A stretch of 64,000 bases of DNA, from the NCBI GenBank assembly GCA_020635135.1, contig JACKAJ010000016.1, positions 62,001 through 126,000 of the forward strand, read 5' to 3'. The position numbers and the translations under genes are program-made. This DNA is from Halobacteriovoraceae bacterium. Its GTDB lineage: Bacteria > Bdellovibrionota > Bacteriovoracia > Bacteriovoracales > Bacteriovoracaceae. The notes under the pieces are model-generated. The model ran no database searches, was not told the DNA's origin, and saw nothing but the letters and a program-made list of their open reading frames with translations. This document shows positions 44,452 to 52,748 of this stretch, piece by piece. Within the stretch, counting starts at the first letter, position 1. Every line of letters begins with the position of its first letter.

Positions 44452-45528
44452 TTAAGGTTGTCCCATCATATCCAACCAAGTTTGAATTCGCCCCAGTTGA
44501 TCGGCATTCAAAGTTGAATTGGTTGGCATATCGCCTGGCTGTCCACCAGAACCTCTGATAACTGTAAAAATATATGAGGCTCCAGAATTTCCAGCGACTG
44601 CGAGAGGATTTCCTCCACCATTTGTACCCGCTTGCCATTGAGCATCTGTAGCATTGGGATCGATTAAATTAACACCACCTACGTTTTCAAGATTAAATCC
44701 CCCAGAAGCATTTCCAGTTTGATGGCATCCGCGACAACTTGTTCGAATTTGGTTGATAGCTGCAGTTCTTCTTTGATTGGCATCGAGTCCACCACCACCA
44801 TTTCCACCAGTCGTTCCACCGCCACCGGGAGTAAATTCAAACTTACTTATCCAGTTATAGATGGCATCGACTTCATCTTTTGAAAGATCTCTTAAAGGAA
44901 CTGGTGGCATATCTCCGCTGCCTGCTCCAGAGCCTCTAATCTTTTGAAAAAGAATGGAACTGTTGGGATCTTGGCTTTCGATTAAACCACTATCGGCCCA
45001 AGCCGTTTGATTTTCCATACGAAAGCTTGAAATATTATCGTAACTCGTGGTCGTATCGTGACAGATTAAGCAACGTTCGTAGATAACTGAATAAGCTGCT
45101 TCAAATTCAGGAGTACTATCGGGGATATCTGGTCCTCCACTTCCGGAACCGCTTCCTCCGCCTCCAAGACTTGTTATCCAACTCTCAATCGCTTGCATTT
45201 CATCTTCACTAAGAGCTGGGTTTCCCGGCGGCGGCATTCCTCCTCCATTTATTCTTTGAAAAAGAATCGAGCCATAAGGATCTCCTGGAGAAATAAGAGA
45301 ATCATTTTTCCAGTCTTCTTCAGAATATTCAGCGTAGTAACCATGCTTAGAGTGGCAAGTCGCACACTTTGAAGAGAGAATTGATTTCACTTTAGCAAAC
45401 TCTCCGCCTTCAGAGGCACTTTTTCTAAAAGCTTTATATTTTGTATTGGAATTGGGTACAGGATCATTACAGGAATAAAAACTGAAAATTACCAGACTCA
45501 AAAATAAAATTTTTCTTTTAAAGGCCAT
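44452..45528 (-). CDS. Trihaem c-type cytochrome lipoprotein
   Basis: 358 residues. Lipobox-like FYSC (Cys20), then three haem sites: CATCH (Cys55-His59), CLICH and CRGCH. Each has a downstream Met-Pro ligand candidate (MPPPGNP, MPPVPL, DMPTNS). Glycine-rich linkers join the domains. The C-terminal third (residues ~255-358) is strongly similar to that of the downstream dihaem gene. The third gene of the cluster (45754-46548) is a looser relative. Confidence 0.86.
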   Translation of the reverse strand: MAFKRKILFLSLVIFSFYSCNDPVPNSNTKYKAFRKSASEGGEFAKVKSILSSKCATCHSKHGYYAEYSEEDWKNDSLISPGDPYGSILFQRINGGGMPPPGNPALSEDEMQAIESWITSLGGGGSGSGSGGPDIPDSTPEFEAAYSVIYERCLICHDTTTSYDNISSFRMENQTAWADSGLIESQDPNSSILFQKIRGSGAGSGDMPPVPLRDLSKDEVDAIYNWISKFEFTPGGGGTTGGNGGGGLDANQRRTAAINQIRTSCRGCHQTGNASGGFNLENVGGVNLIDPNATDAQWQAGTNGGGNPLAVAGNSGASYIFTVIRGSGGQPGDMPTNSTLNADQLGRIQTWLDMMGQP

Positions 45529-45753
45529 AAACGCAATCTCTCAGTAAACAAACAACTTTAATACATCTTCGGCACTAAAAGCATTAAGCTTTATTATAAG
45601 TTCGAAACTAAATTGAAAGGAAAATAAGAAGTAAAAAGAGAAGAGAATCTTCCTAATTTTAATCCTTTAGAGTGCCAAGTAAGGAAATCAGCTTTTTAAA
45701 TCAAGCAATTGAACTGACAAAAATGATTGGCAATCATACAGATAGATGTTCTT

Positions 45754-46548
45754 TTAATCGGGCATCTTACAGATCCAATCTTTAATCGTATCGAGATCTG
45801 CTTGAGATGGAGCTGCTCCACCTTGAGGCATATCGCGATTTTGTCCCGGACGAACATCGTCTGAACCTTTCATGCGATAATAAATAGGAGAGCCAAAAAG
45901 ATTTCCTGCAGTCACATAGGCACTGGCCTTAGCTTCATCGTTAGAAGCAAATCTAAAATCTGAAGATGCTTGCCCAGGATGGCAGCTAATGCATCGACTA
46001 TTAATAATGGACATGGCCGCATTGAAGCGAGTCTCAACCCCAGCTGGATCGGGTGTTCCACAACGGCTATTGCCTGTTGGTCCTCCACCACCATCATCGG
46101 GATTACTAATATCCACATAGAGAACCCAGTCGCGTACGGCATTGAGTTCAGCTTGTGTTAGTGTTCCTCCTTCCGGCATCGATTCATTAAAAGCATCGAT
46201 GACTCCTGCACCTTTTAATGTATAAAAGACACTTGAATCTTCTGGACTATTAGCGACAACATAGGAGCTACTCACCCAGTCTTCTTCTGTTTTGAGGGCA
46301 TTGAAATCAATTGATCGTGCCGCTGCTGGCGCTGCAGGAATATTAATATGGCAAGTGACACAATTATTGGCGATGACTTTTTGAAAAGCTTCAAAGCGAG
46401 CAACTCCTTTAGTGTCATCACCTGGTCCAATCGTTCCAGTGCTCCCAGTCGGAGTTACGCTATAAAGTGAAGTATACTTTTTATCTGATTTACAATTGGC
46501 GATCAAAGTAAAAAGCAATGCTATCAAAAAATAATTTTGCCATATCAT
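45754..46548 (-). CDS. Dihaem c-type cytochrome lipoprotein
   Basis: 264 residues. Loose lipobox IANC (Cys19), followed by KSDKKYTSL, nearly the same mature start as KSDKAHTVL in the dihaem protein at 43603. Haem sites CVTCH and CISCH, with MPEGG and DMPQGG as Met-ligand candidates. A 225-bp gap separates it from the trihaem gene, so separate promoters are possible. Confidence 0.84.
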   Translation of the reverse strand: MIWQNYFLIALLFTLIANCKSDKKYTSLYSVTPTGSTGTIGPGDDTKGVARFEAFQKVIANNCVTCHINIPAAPAAARSIDFNALKTEEDWVSSSYVVANSPEDSSVFYTLKGAGVIDAFNESMPEGGTLTQAELNAVRDWVLYVDISNPDDGGGGPTGNSRCGTPDPAGVETRFNAAMSIINSRCISCHPGQASSDFRFASNDEAKASAYVTAGNLFGSPIYYRMKGSDDVRPGQNRDMPQGGAAPSQADLDTIKDWICKMPD

Positions 46549-46998
46549 AATTATCTCTCACTATGTACAAAAAACTATCTCATTGTCATTATAACCGGCT
46601 TCGGCGTTTTTATCCCTATTTTAAAGAAAAAAGCTATTCAAAGAAAGTAAAACCCCTTTGCTTGACTCAAATCATGGGAATTAAATCTTTGATTAAAATA
46701 TAAAGATACATCCAGCTACCAAATTTTGTTGGCTTTTAAAATTTTAGTGCCGTTATATTTTAGCACTTTTACGATAAGAAAAATTACATTATTTAAAAAC
46801 CTGAATGCCAACTAAATTTGCATCCTTTTTTTTTGTGTCAAAAAAAAAAATCTAGTTAAACCTCCTGAAATCACTCAAGATTTTTTCTAAAGAAACGAAA
46901 AGAAATTAACCCCAATCAAGGAAGTTTTATAATTAAAGCTGTTTAGTAGTGTTTGAAGGTTTTAAACAACAGAACAGATTCTCAGATGGGAGAAAAAT
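46549..46998. other. 450-bp AT-rich region between divergent haem-protein units
   Basis: No gene. It holds long A/T runs (poly-A near 46840), a short inverted repeat AGTGC/GCACT (46746-46767) and TTGACT near 46660 without a convincing -10 partner. Promoters for both directions must lie here but I cannot place them. Confidence 0.5.
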
Positions 46999-48237
46999 AT
47001 GTTAGCAATGAATTCATTTAAAGCGAAGCTTCTACTCTTAGCGACAGCGACGTTTCTCTTTAGCCATCTATCGCATGCCCAAGCTGAGATGGATGCCAGA
47101 GTGAAGGCCAATAACATCTATCAAAAGATGACGGGAATAAAACCAAGCAAAGATACTCTCGATGCGATGGAAGCTCTCATCAAAGATGGTAAGGATATCG
47201 AAGCTGCTAACCTTGCTTTGGAAACGAATGATTTCTATCGAAACGTTGCTCAGCTTGCCAAGACTTGGCTCGATACTGAGAATACTGGAAACATAAGAAT
47301 ACCTCTCAATGACTATGTTGCCACTGTCGTTGGTATGGTTAGAGATGATGTTCCTTTTAATCAGTCCCTCTCTGCTGACATCATTTATAATTTTGCTGTT
47401 GATCCTGGAACAGCTTACGCTATCAATAATAATGACCACTACGCTCAAGCTGAAACTCAAGGTTTAAGTTTGAAAGATGGTCTTCAGCAAGCCGTTCAAT
47501 CAGAATCTCACCCTGAGCTTGATGAGTCGACTGCGGCAGGACTTCTCACAACCAGAGGATTTGCTGATGTCTATTTCAAAGATGGAACAAACAGAAGACC
47601 TTATGTTTACTACGTTCAATATACACTTTGTAAAAGTTTACAAGAAGTGATGGACACCACAGTTCCAGGTGAAGACTGGATCAATAGAGACGTAACAAGA
47701 GCTCCATCTGGTGATCCCGCAATTTTTCATTCTTATTGTAAAGGGTGTCACTCAAGAAACGTTGACCAAATTAAAGGTGCTCACTGTAAGTATGAGTGGA
47801 ATGCTGATGATGGAGATGGAAGTCTTTCTTATCTTCCTACAACTCAAAACAATAATTTTAAAAACAATTTTGGTGATGCGACTAATCCTGACATCGCTGC
47901 AAAATGTACTCGTAACGCTGATGTTTACCCAACAGGACATAAAATTACAGATGATAACTGGAGAAACCACTTCATTTATGGGAACACCAAAGTCTTTGGT
48001 TGGAAAGGCCAAAGCTCTGGAAAAGGTTTGAAATCTCTTGGATCTGCCATGCTTAAGAATGATCAGTTTTCACAGTGTATGGCTGAGCAAGTGTTCAAGA
48101 AAGTTTGTTATCACGTACCAAGCAGTTCAAAGGAAAAGAATTTCGTAGCAAGTTTGGCCAATGATTTTGGTGGGAAATTTAACTTTGCTCTCAAACCACT
48201 TTTCTCTGAATCAGCAGTCTTCTGTACAGAAAATTAG
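46999..48237 (+). CDS. Exported monohaem protein, compact PSD1/DUF1588-like
   Basis: 412 residues. Signal peptide (cut near SHAQA). NNIYQKMTGIKPSKDTLDAM and ANLALETNDFYRNV recall the RLTG-P-T-x-x-E opening of the DUF1592/PSD1 proteins of planctomycetes and myxobacteria. GLLTTRGFADVYFKDGTNRRPYV resembles DUF1588. One haem site, YCKGCH (Cys about residue 247), then other cysteines. It is shorter than the planctomycete proteins. GGGAG-like ribosome site upstream. It starts the rightward unit and precedes a DUF1501-like partner, the usual pairing in those phyla. Confidence 0.62.
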   Translation: MLAMNSFKAKLLLLATATFLFSHLSHAQAEMDARVKANNIYQKMTGIKPSKDTLDAMEALIKDGKDIEAANLALETNDFYRNVAQLAKTWLDTENTGNIRIPLNDYVATVVGMVRDDVPFNQSLSADIIYNFAVDPGTAYAINNNDHYAQAETQGLSLKDGLQQAVQSESHPELDESTAAGLLTTRGFADVYFKDGTNRRPYVYYVQYTLCKSLQEVMDTTVPGEDWINRDVTRAPSGDPAIFHSYCKGCHSRNVDQIKGAHCKYEWNADDGDGSLSYLPTTQNNNFKNNFGDATNPDIAAKCTRNADVYPTGHKITDDNWRNHFIYGNTKVFGWKGQSSGKGLKSLGSAMLKNDQFSQCMAEQVFKKVCYHVPSSSKEKNFVASLANDFGGKFNFALKPLFSESAVFCTEN

Positions 48238-48261
48238 GAACGTAAATAGGAGAATATATCC

Positions 48262-48873
48262 ATGAAAAGAAATGTTAAAATTGTCCTTATGAGCCTGCTT
48301 CTCCTGAATCTCTCCAGCTGCTTTTTTGGGGGAAAAGATATTAGTTCAGCCTTGCGAGGAAAAGCACCCATTGGCACTGATGATGCCATTGGATCTGATC
48401 CCGAACTTCTCCTTTCAAATGTTGGAGTTAAAAACTTTGAACAAATTAACCTCACGATGGCAGCGATCACTCAGGTTGATTTTTTCCAAAATACAGATCT
48501 TCAAGCAACCTACGATGGGATCAAAACATCTCTTCCTGCAGGAAATGAAATGAGTCAATACACAGACGCTGTTCAAAAAGCCATCGTTAAGCTTGGAACA
48601 GAATATTGTAACGTTATGATCGATACTTCACTCGCTCAAGTTTTTCCAAATATCAGTTTAGATGGAACGCTTTCGGCCAGTGAAAAAAGTCACCTCGTCG
48701 ACACCATTGCTGCAAATTTTTGGGATGGGACTGGTGATAAAGCAACGATTGAAGAACAAAAAGGCGAATTAGCAAAAATTATAGACTTTGCATCAAGTAA
48801 TTCAGATGAAAGAGGGACGGTCCTATTAGGATGCACCGCTGGGCTCACTTCCCCCAACGTGTACTTTAACTAA
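48262..48873 (+). CDS. Lipoprotein of unknown function in the haem island
   Basis: 203 residues with a good lipobox LSSC (Cys20). The mature part has no haem motif; cysteines in TEYCNV and LLGCTAG may pair. It lies 24 bp after the monohaem gene and 21 bp before the DUF1501-like gene, so it is in the same operon. AGGAG ribosome site. No family recognised. Confidence 0.72.
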   Translation: MKRNVKIVLMSLLLLNLSSCFFGGKDISSALRGKAPIGTDDAIGSDPELLLSNVGVKNFEQINLTMAAITQVDFFQNTDLQATYDGIKTSLPAGNEMSQYTDAVQKAIVKLGTEYCNVMIDTSLAQVFPNISLDGTLSASEKSHLVDTIAANFWDGTGDKATIEEQKGELAKIIDFASSNSDERGTVLLGCTAGLTSPNVYFN

Positions 48874-48894
48874 TAGCACTCTAGGAGCAAGATC

Positions 48895-50367
48895 ATGAAA
48901 AAGATTGATATTAAAGCGAAAGTTGAACAAATCAAAAAAACAGATAAGCAGTGGTACGAAGCCTTAAGAAATCACGACAGCAAAATCGTGACTCGTCGAG
49001 ATTTTGTGGCCCACGGTCTTATGGGTGCAACCTCTTTTCTCTTTGCCCCAAGTCTTATAAACGGAATGCTCAGTAATAATGCCTTTGCCCAAGCAAATCC
49101 TGCTTGTTCTACTGGTGGCGGTGGTGGATCATCGATTCCCTTTATGGTCTTCAACGGAACAGGTGGTGGAACCTATACAAAGTGCTTTGCCCCAAGAGCA
49201 AAAGACGGCGGTGAATTTTTAAACGCCGATGCCCTTTCTATTCACGGGATAGGTCCAACGGCAAACCCAACTACCAATCCAGGGGTTCTCGATATGTCGG
49301 CTGGAGCTCCGATGATCACCACATCAGGATTATACCGAGGTCTGGCCCAAGCTCTTGGCGATAATATGGGAAAAATGTTTGCTTGTACTATTCCCAATCG
49401 TAGTGAAAATGATGGGACAAATAGTAATAACTCACCCGCTGCTGTGATCGGTGCAATTCGTGGAGGAGATCAAGCTGCTTATATTGGAGATGCTAACAGC
49501 GCTCTTAATATTGGAAGTGGAATCCCGACAGTCGTGGCCATGAACGATGCCGATGCCGCGAGAAACCTCGCAGATACTGGGCTTCTAGGTGAAGCACTCG
49601 GCGGAAACAATGATAATATTGGAAAGTTCTTTGATTCTATAAAATCTTTAAGTGATTCACATTTACGAAGCTTTGCTTCTCATCAAATCAGTGATCCTCT
49701 CAAACAAATTATTGGTTGTGGGTATCAAAATGCGAAAGAATCTATTTTAAGTATTACTCCTGATGGTCTCGATCCTCGAGGTAAAGCTGAAATTGATGGT
49801 CCTTTTGGTGGAGATAACGGCAGTAAACTTGCTGCTATGTCTTGGCTGGTGGCCAAAGGTTTTGCGGGATCAGGAATGTACAATATGAATGGTTACGACT
49901 ACCACGGGCGTGGTGCTGCTGCCATAGATGCTAAAGACGTTGAGATGGGACAGTCAGTCGGTCGCTACCTTGCAACATGCTTGGCCCTTGGAAAACCAGG
50001 AATCGCCGTTATTTTGGGAGACGGTGGAGCTGCTGCCAAAAGAGGAGACACCGCTGAAGATGCTAACGGGATGCTAGCCGCTCGTTCGGACTCCAGTGAC
50101 GTTTGTTCTGTTAACATCATCGGAGTAACTCCAGGAGAGAAACCAGAATTTATTAAAACACAAATTGGAACATACAGAGACTCAGGGCAGTCCGATGCTG
50201 CTTCTCTCACCTCTGTTCCTTTGAACGCCATGATCGCCGTTGTTATTACTTACCTTGGTCTTCTCGATAGACTTGGTGAAGCTCCAGCGATTCTTGGGAA
50301 ATATGGACTTTCAGCTCCAGATGCGATCGATAACTTGCGGGCCTTTGGACCTCTCAAAGGAATTTAA
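48895..50367 (+). CDS. Tat-exported DUF1501-like protein
   Basis: 490 residues. A long N-terminal segment carries a twin-arginine signal TRRDFVAHGL (Arg34-Arg35) with a hydrophobic core and a likely cut at AFAQ. Tat export means it folds, perhaps with a metal, in the cytosol. MYNMNGYDYHGRG resembles the GGWDTH metal motif of DUF1501, a relative of the alkaline-phosphatase fold, and is followed by LATCLALGKPGIAVILGDGG. The N-terminal part is rich in glycine. The DUF1501 call is moderate. It pairs with the monohaem protein as in planctomycete-type modules. Confidence 0.6.
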   Translation: MKKIDIKAKVEQIKKTDKQWYEALRNHDSKIVTRRDFVAHGLMGATSFLFAPSLINGMLSNNAFAQANPACSTGGGGGSSIPFMVFNGTGGGTYTKCFAPRAKDGGEFLNADALSIHGIGPTANPTTNPGVLDMSAGAPMITTSGLYRGLAQALGDNMGKMFACTIPNRSENDGTNSNNSPAAVIGAIRGGDQAAYIGDANSALNIGSGIPTVVAMNDADAARNLADTGLLGEALGGNNDNIGKFFDSIKSLSDSHLRSFASHQISDPLKQIIGCGYQNAKESILSITPDGLDPRGKAEIDGPFGGDNGSKLAAMSWLVAKGFAGSGMYNMNGYDYHGRGAAAIDAKDVEMGQSVGRYLATCLALGKPGIAVILGDGGAAAKRGDTAEDANGMLAARSDSSDVCSVNIIGVTPGEKPEFIKTQIGTYRDSGQSDAASLTSVPLNAMIAVVITYLGLLDRLGEAPAILGKYGLSAPDAIDNLRAFGPLKGI

Positions 50368-50387
50368 TCGACGAAAGGTTTTAGAGC

Positions 50388-51290
50388 ATGAAACATTTTT
50401 GGTACGTCTGCGGAATATTCATTTTAGCTTCTTGTCTTACAGAAAGACCGGGAAGTAAAAAATTTGCAACTACGGCCATTTCGGCTTCGAGTTCTTCTGC
50501 ACTTCACTACGCAACTTCTGTCTACCAAGTCGTTGAAAAACATTGTTCCAGTTGCCATGGGGCAAGTCAACCTCCTCTATTTGGAGTTTCCAATATCGAT
50601 GATGCCCACGAGACTGCGCTGAAGAGAAAACTTATTAATGTGGATAAAATTGAAGAATCGAGATTTTATACCAGACTCTCCGTTGACTCTCACAATTGCT
50701 GGAGCACTTGTGAAGATGATGCTGAAGTTATGTTAGAAGCTCTCAAAAAGTGGCTTCCTTTTGTCAATCGTGATCTTCTCATTCCTGAAGGAACAAAAAC
50801 TCTAGAAGTCTCCTTAAGTGATGGCACAAGTATCGATCCACCACCTGATCCAGATGATAATAGTGATGAACCCGATGGAATTAATGGTCCTACTGTCGTC
50901 AATGGTGCTTATCGTATCACCATTGATCTCTCTGAGTCTGTTGACGGGCGAGGTCCTGCCAGTGGTAATGTCTCTATTTCAATGGATGTTGTCGATCTCA
51001 ATAACCCTGATATTGGTTACGACTATTACCGAGTTCAGAATGTTGTTCTTAAAACAGCATCAGATGATATTGCAATTAAAAGTATCTCCATTCTCCTCAA
51101 TGGAAATGAAACAGTCGCGACGAGTTTCAAATTCATTTCCGATGTGGTCAGCCCACCTGAGAAAAACCTCTCACGCTATGTTGATCTTACTACAGAAGAA
51201 AACATGGGAGTTATTGGAGAATTTCCCAAAGACAAAGGGTTGGATGAAGATAAAATTCAACTCGTCATCCAAACCCTCAAAGTCTATTAG
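50388..51290 (+). CDS. Monohaem c-type lipoprotein
   Basis: 300 residues. Lipobox LASC (Cys16), haem site HCSSCHGAS (Cys53-His57), then a proline/aspartate linker (DPPPDPDDNSDEPDG, about residues 147-161) and a beta-rich C-terminal domain of ~140 residues without cysteines (SGNVSISMDVVDL, NVVLKTASDD). Last gene of the rightward unit, 20 bp after the DUF1501-like gene. The TAG stop is the first codon of a 30-bp inverted repeat. Confidence 0.82.
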   Translation: MKHFWYVCGIFILASCLTERPGSKKFATTAISASSSSALHYATSVYQVVEKHCSSCHGASQPPLFGVSNIDDAHETALKRKLINVDKIEESRFYTRLSVDSHNCWSTCEDDAEVMLEALKKWLPFVNRDLLIPEGTKTLEVSLSDGTSIDPPPDPDDNSDEPDGINGPTVVNGAYRITIDLSESVDGRGPASGNVSISMDVVDLNNPDIGYDYYRVQNVVLKTASDDIAIKSISILLNGNETVATSFKFISDVVSPPEKNLSRYVDLTTEENMGVIGEFPKDKGLDEDKIQLVIQTLKVY

Positions 51291-51359
51291 GTGCCAGGCT
51301 CTTTTCGTTAAACCAGTGAGTCTAATGCGCTGGTTTAACGAAAAGAGCCTGGCACCTAA
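51287..51359. repeat. Perfect 30-bp inverted repeat joining two converging genes
   Basis: Left arm 51287-51316 pairs perfectly with right arm 51330-51359 around 13 bases. It begins TTAGGTGCCAGGCTCTTTTC. TAG stop codons of both genes lie near the outer end of each arm (51288-51290 and, reversed, 51356-51358). It could act as a bidirectional terminator or be a mobile palindrome. No U tract follows either arm. Confidence 0.9.
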
Positions 51360-52708
51360 AAGATTTTCTTGAAATGCTCTTCTAACATAGTTTTCGCCTG
51401 GGAATGGCTCATTCCATACTCTTTAGCGAATGCTTTAGAGAGCTTATCAAAGGTTATTTTCCCATCGATTTGCTTATAAACAAAAGAAAAGACGTCATAA
51501 ACACCTTTTCTCTGCTTCATGAGAGAACTGTTGGGAATCGATTCATCGTGATGGAGTAACCACAGAGGAAGCTTGCTTTTGATTTTATTAAAACGCATCG
51601 GTTTAATTTTGGCTTCTTTCGACTTCTCGGCCACAAAACTTAAGACCTTCTCGACTCTACTTTGGGTATTGGTCGGATCATTGAGGTAAGGAATTTCTGT
51701 AAGATGACTTTCACCTAAGGCAAAACCACAATTTTGCGCAATCTCCCCAATCTCTTTTGGAAGATAAGAGTTGATCTCTCCAAATTTTTCAAAAGAATAA
51801 GGTCCAAAATAAATGAGCTTACCACCGGGCTTCAGCCAGCGGTTAATTTTTTTAAGCATATCTTCAAGCTTCAGCTCCATGACATCCAAAAACCAAGGGA
51901 CGACAATGGTATCGAAAGATTTATCTTGAAAAGTATTTTCATAAAAATCACAAGCTGCAAAATGAAGCTTTTCTGAATTTTCAAACTTAGGAGCCATGTA
52001 TTCATTTTTAACATTTTCCAAAGTGGCCGGGTGTTCAGGTAACCAAGTCAGTTTAAACTCTTCTCCACGCATTATTTTTTTCGCCATATAAAGAAACAAA
52101 TAATTAAAATCAGTGGCCAGAGTGAATTCATTGTTTAAGTTTTTAGAAATATCATAGGCCAAGCGCGAAGCCCCTGAACCCAGGACAAGACAGCGTCCCA
52201 AATCTTCTGGCATGACCTTTTTGATCACTTCAAAAGCTTTTTCGTTCTCTCCCGTTTCCCAATACCAATCGCGAAAAACATAGAAAAAATATTGAAAGAC
52301 AAAATTTGGAGCATTGCCGCCCTCATATTCCGTCATGGGAGAAGCTTCGCCGTAGTGTTTGTTATAAAATTCGACAAGTGATTCATTAACTAAAGATTGA
52401 ATGTCTTCCAATTCGTTCTCAATTCCACTGATTTTGCGATTAATCCGCTCGAGTGAACTCGCTATGAGTTTTTCACTTTTGATTTTTTCCTCTAGATCAT
52501 TAGATTCCACCAGTCTTTTATCAACATAAGAGTTGATTTCGAGGTATTGGCGCCACAGATAGGAAGCTGCATCGTCAACCAAAACAGGAATTCCACCGAT
52601 CATAGGATAAAAATTGCCATTTTCGCTGACGAAACCTTCTTTTTGCTCATCAAATTTAACAGCGTATTCACTGTGGGGGCAGAGGAAAACTTCTTCAAAT
52701 TTTTTCAT
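51356..52708 (-). CDS. SAM-dependent methyltransferase with Trm112-like N-terminus and PqqD-like C-terminus
   Basis: 450 residues. Residues ~5-50 look like a Trm112 fold (LCPHSEYAVKFDEQ and GNFYPMIGGIPVLVDD), a helper domain of methyltransferases. The core has motif I GRCLVLGSGASRLAYDI (near 170) and VPWFLDVMELKLEDML, PGGKLIYFGP, and resembles the N2227/carnosine N-methyltransferase group, but this is tentative. The last ~55 residues (GVYDVFSFVYKQIDG, FAKEYGMSHSQAKTML) resemble PqqD, a peptide-carrier domain. This mix suggests peptide modification. Its stop lies in the 30-bp repeat. Confidence 0.72.
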   Translation of the reverse strand: MKKFEEVFLCPHSEYAVKFDEQKEGFVSENGNFYPMIGGIPVLVDDAASYLWRQYLEINSYVDKRLVESNDLEEKIKSEKLIASSLERINRKISGIENELEDIQSLVNESLVEFYNKHYGEASPMTEYEGGNAPNFVFQYFFYVFRDWYWETGENEKAFEVIKKVMPEDLGRCLVLGSGASRLAYDISKNLNNEFTLATDFNYLFLYMAKKIMRGEEFKLTWLPEHPATLENVKNEYMAPKFENSEKLHFAACDFYENTFQDKSFDTIVVPWFLDVMELKLEDMLKKINRWLKPGGKLIYFGPYSFEKFGEINSYLPKEIGEIAQNCGFALGESHLTEIPYLNDPTNTQSRVEKVLSFVAEKSKEAKIKPMRFNKIKSKLPLWLLHHDESIPNSSLMKQRKGVYDVFSFVYKQIDGKITFDKLSKAFAKEYGMSHSQAKTMLEEHFKKIF

Positions 52709-52748
52709 ATAGAAATGATAAGTTTAATCACAAAAATAATCAATGAGC

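Noticed and set aside
46740..46770. AGTGC/GCACT inverted repeat in the divergent haem-island spacer
   Set aside because: Five-base stem in AT-rich sequence, likely chance; not called an operator.
46835..46856. Poly-A and poly-T runs as a terminator or curved DNA
   Set aside because: Simple low-complexity AT-rich sequence without a stem.
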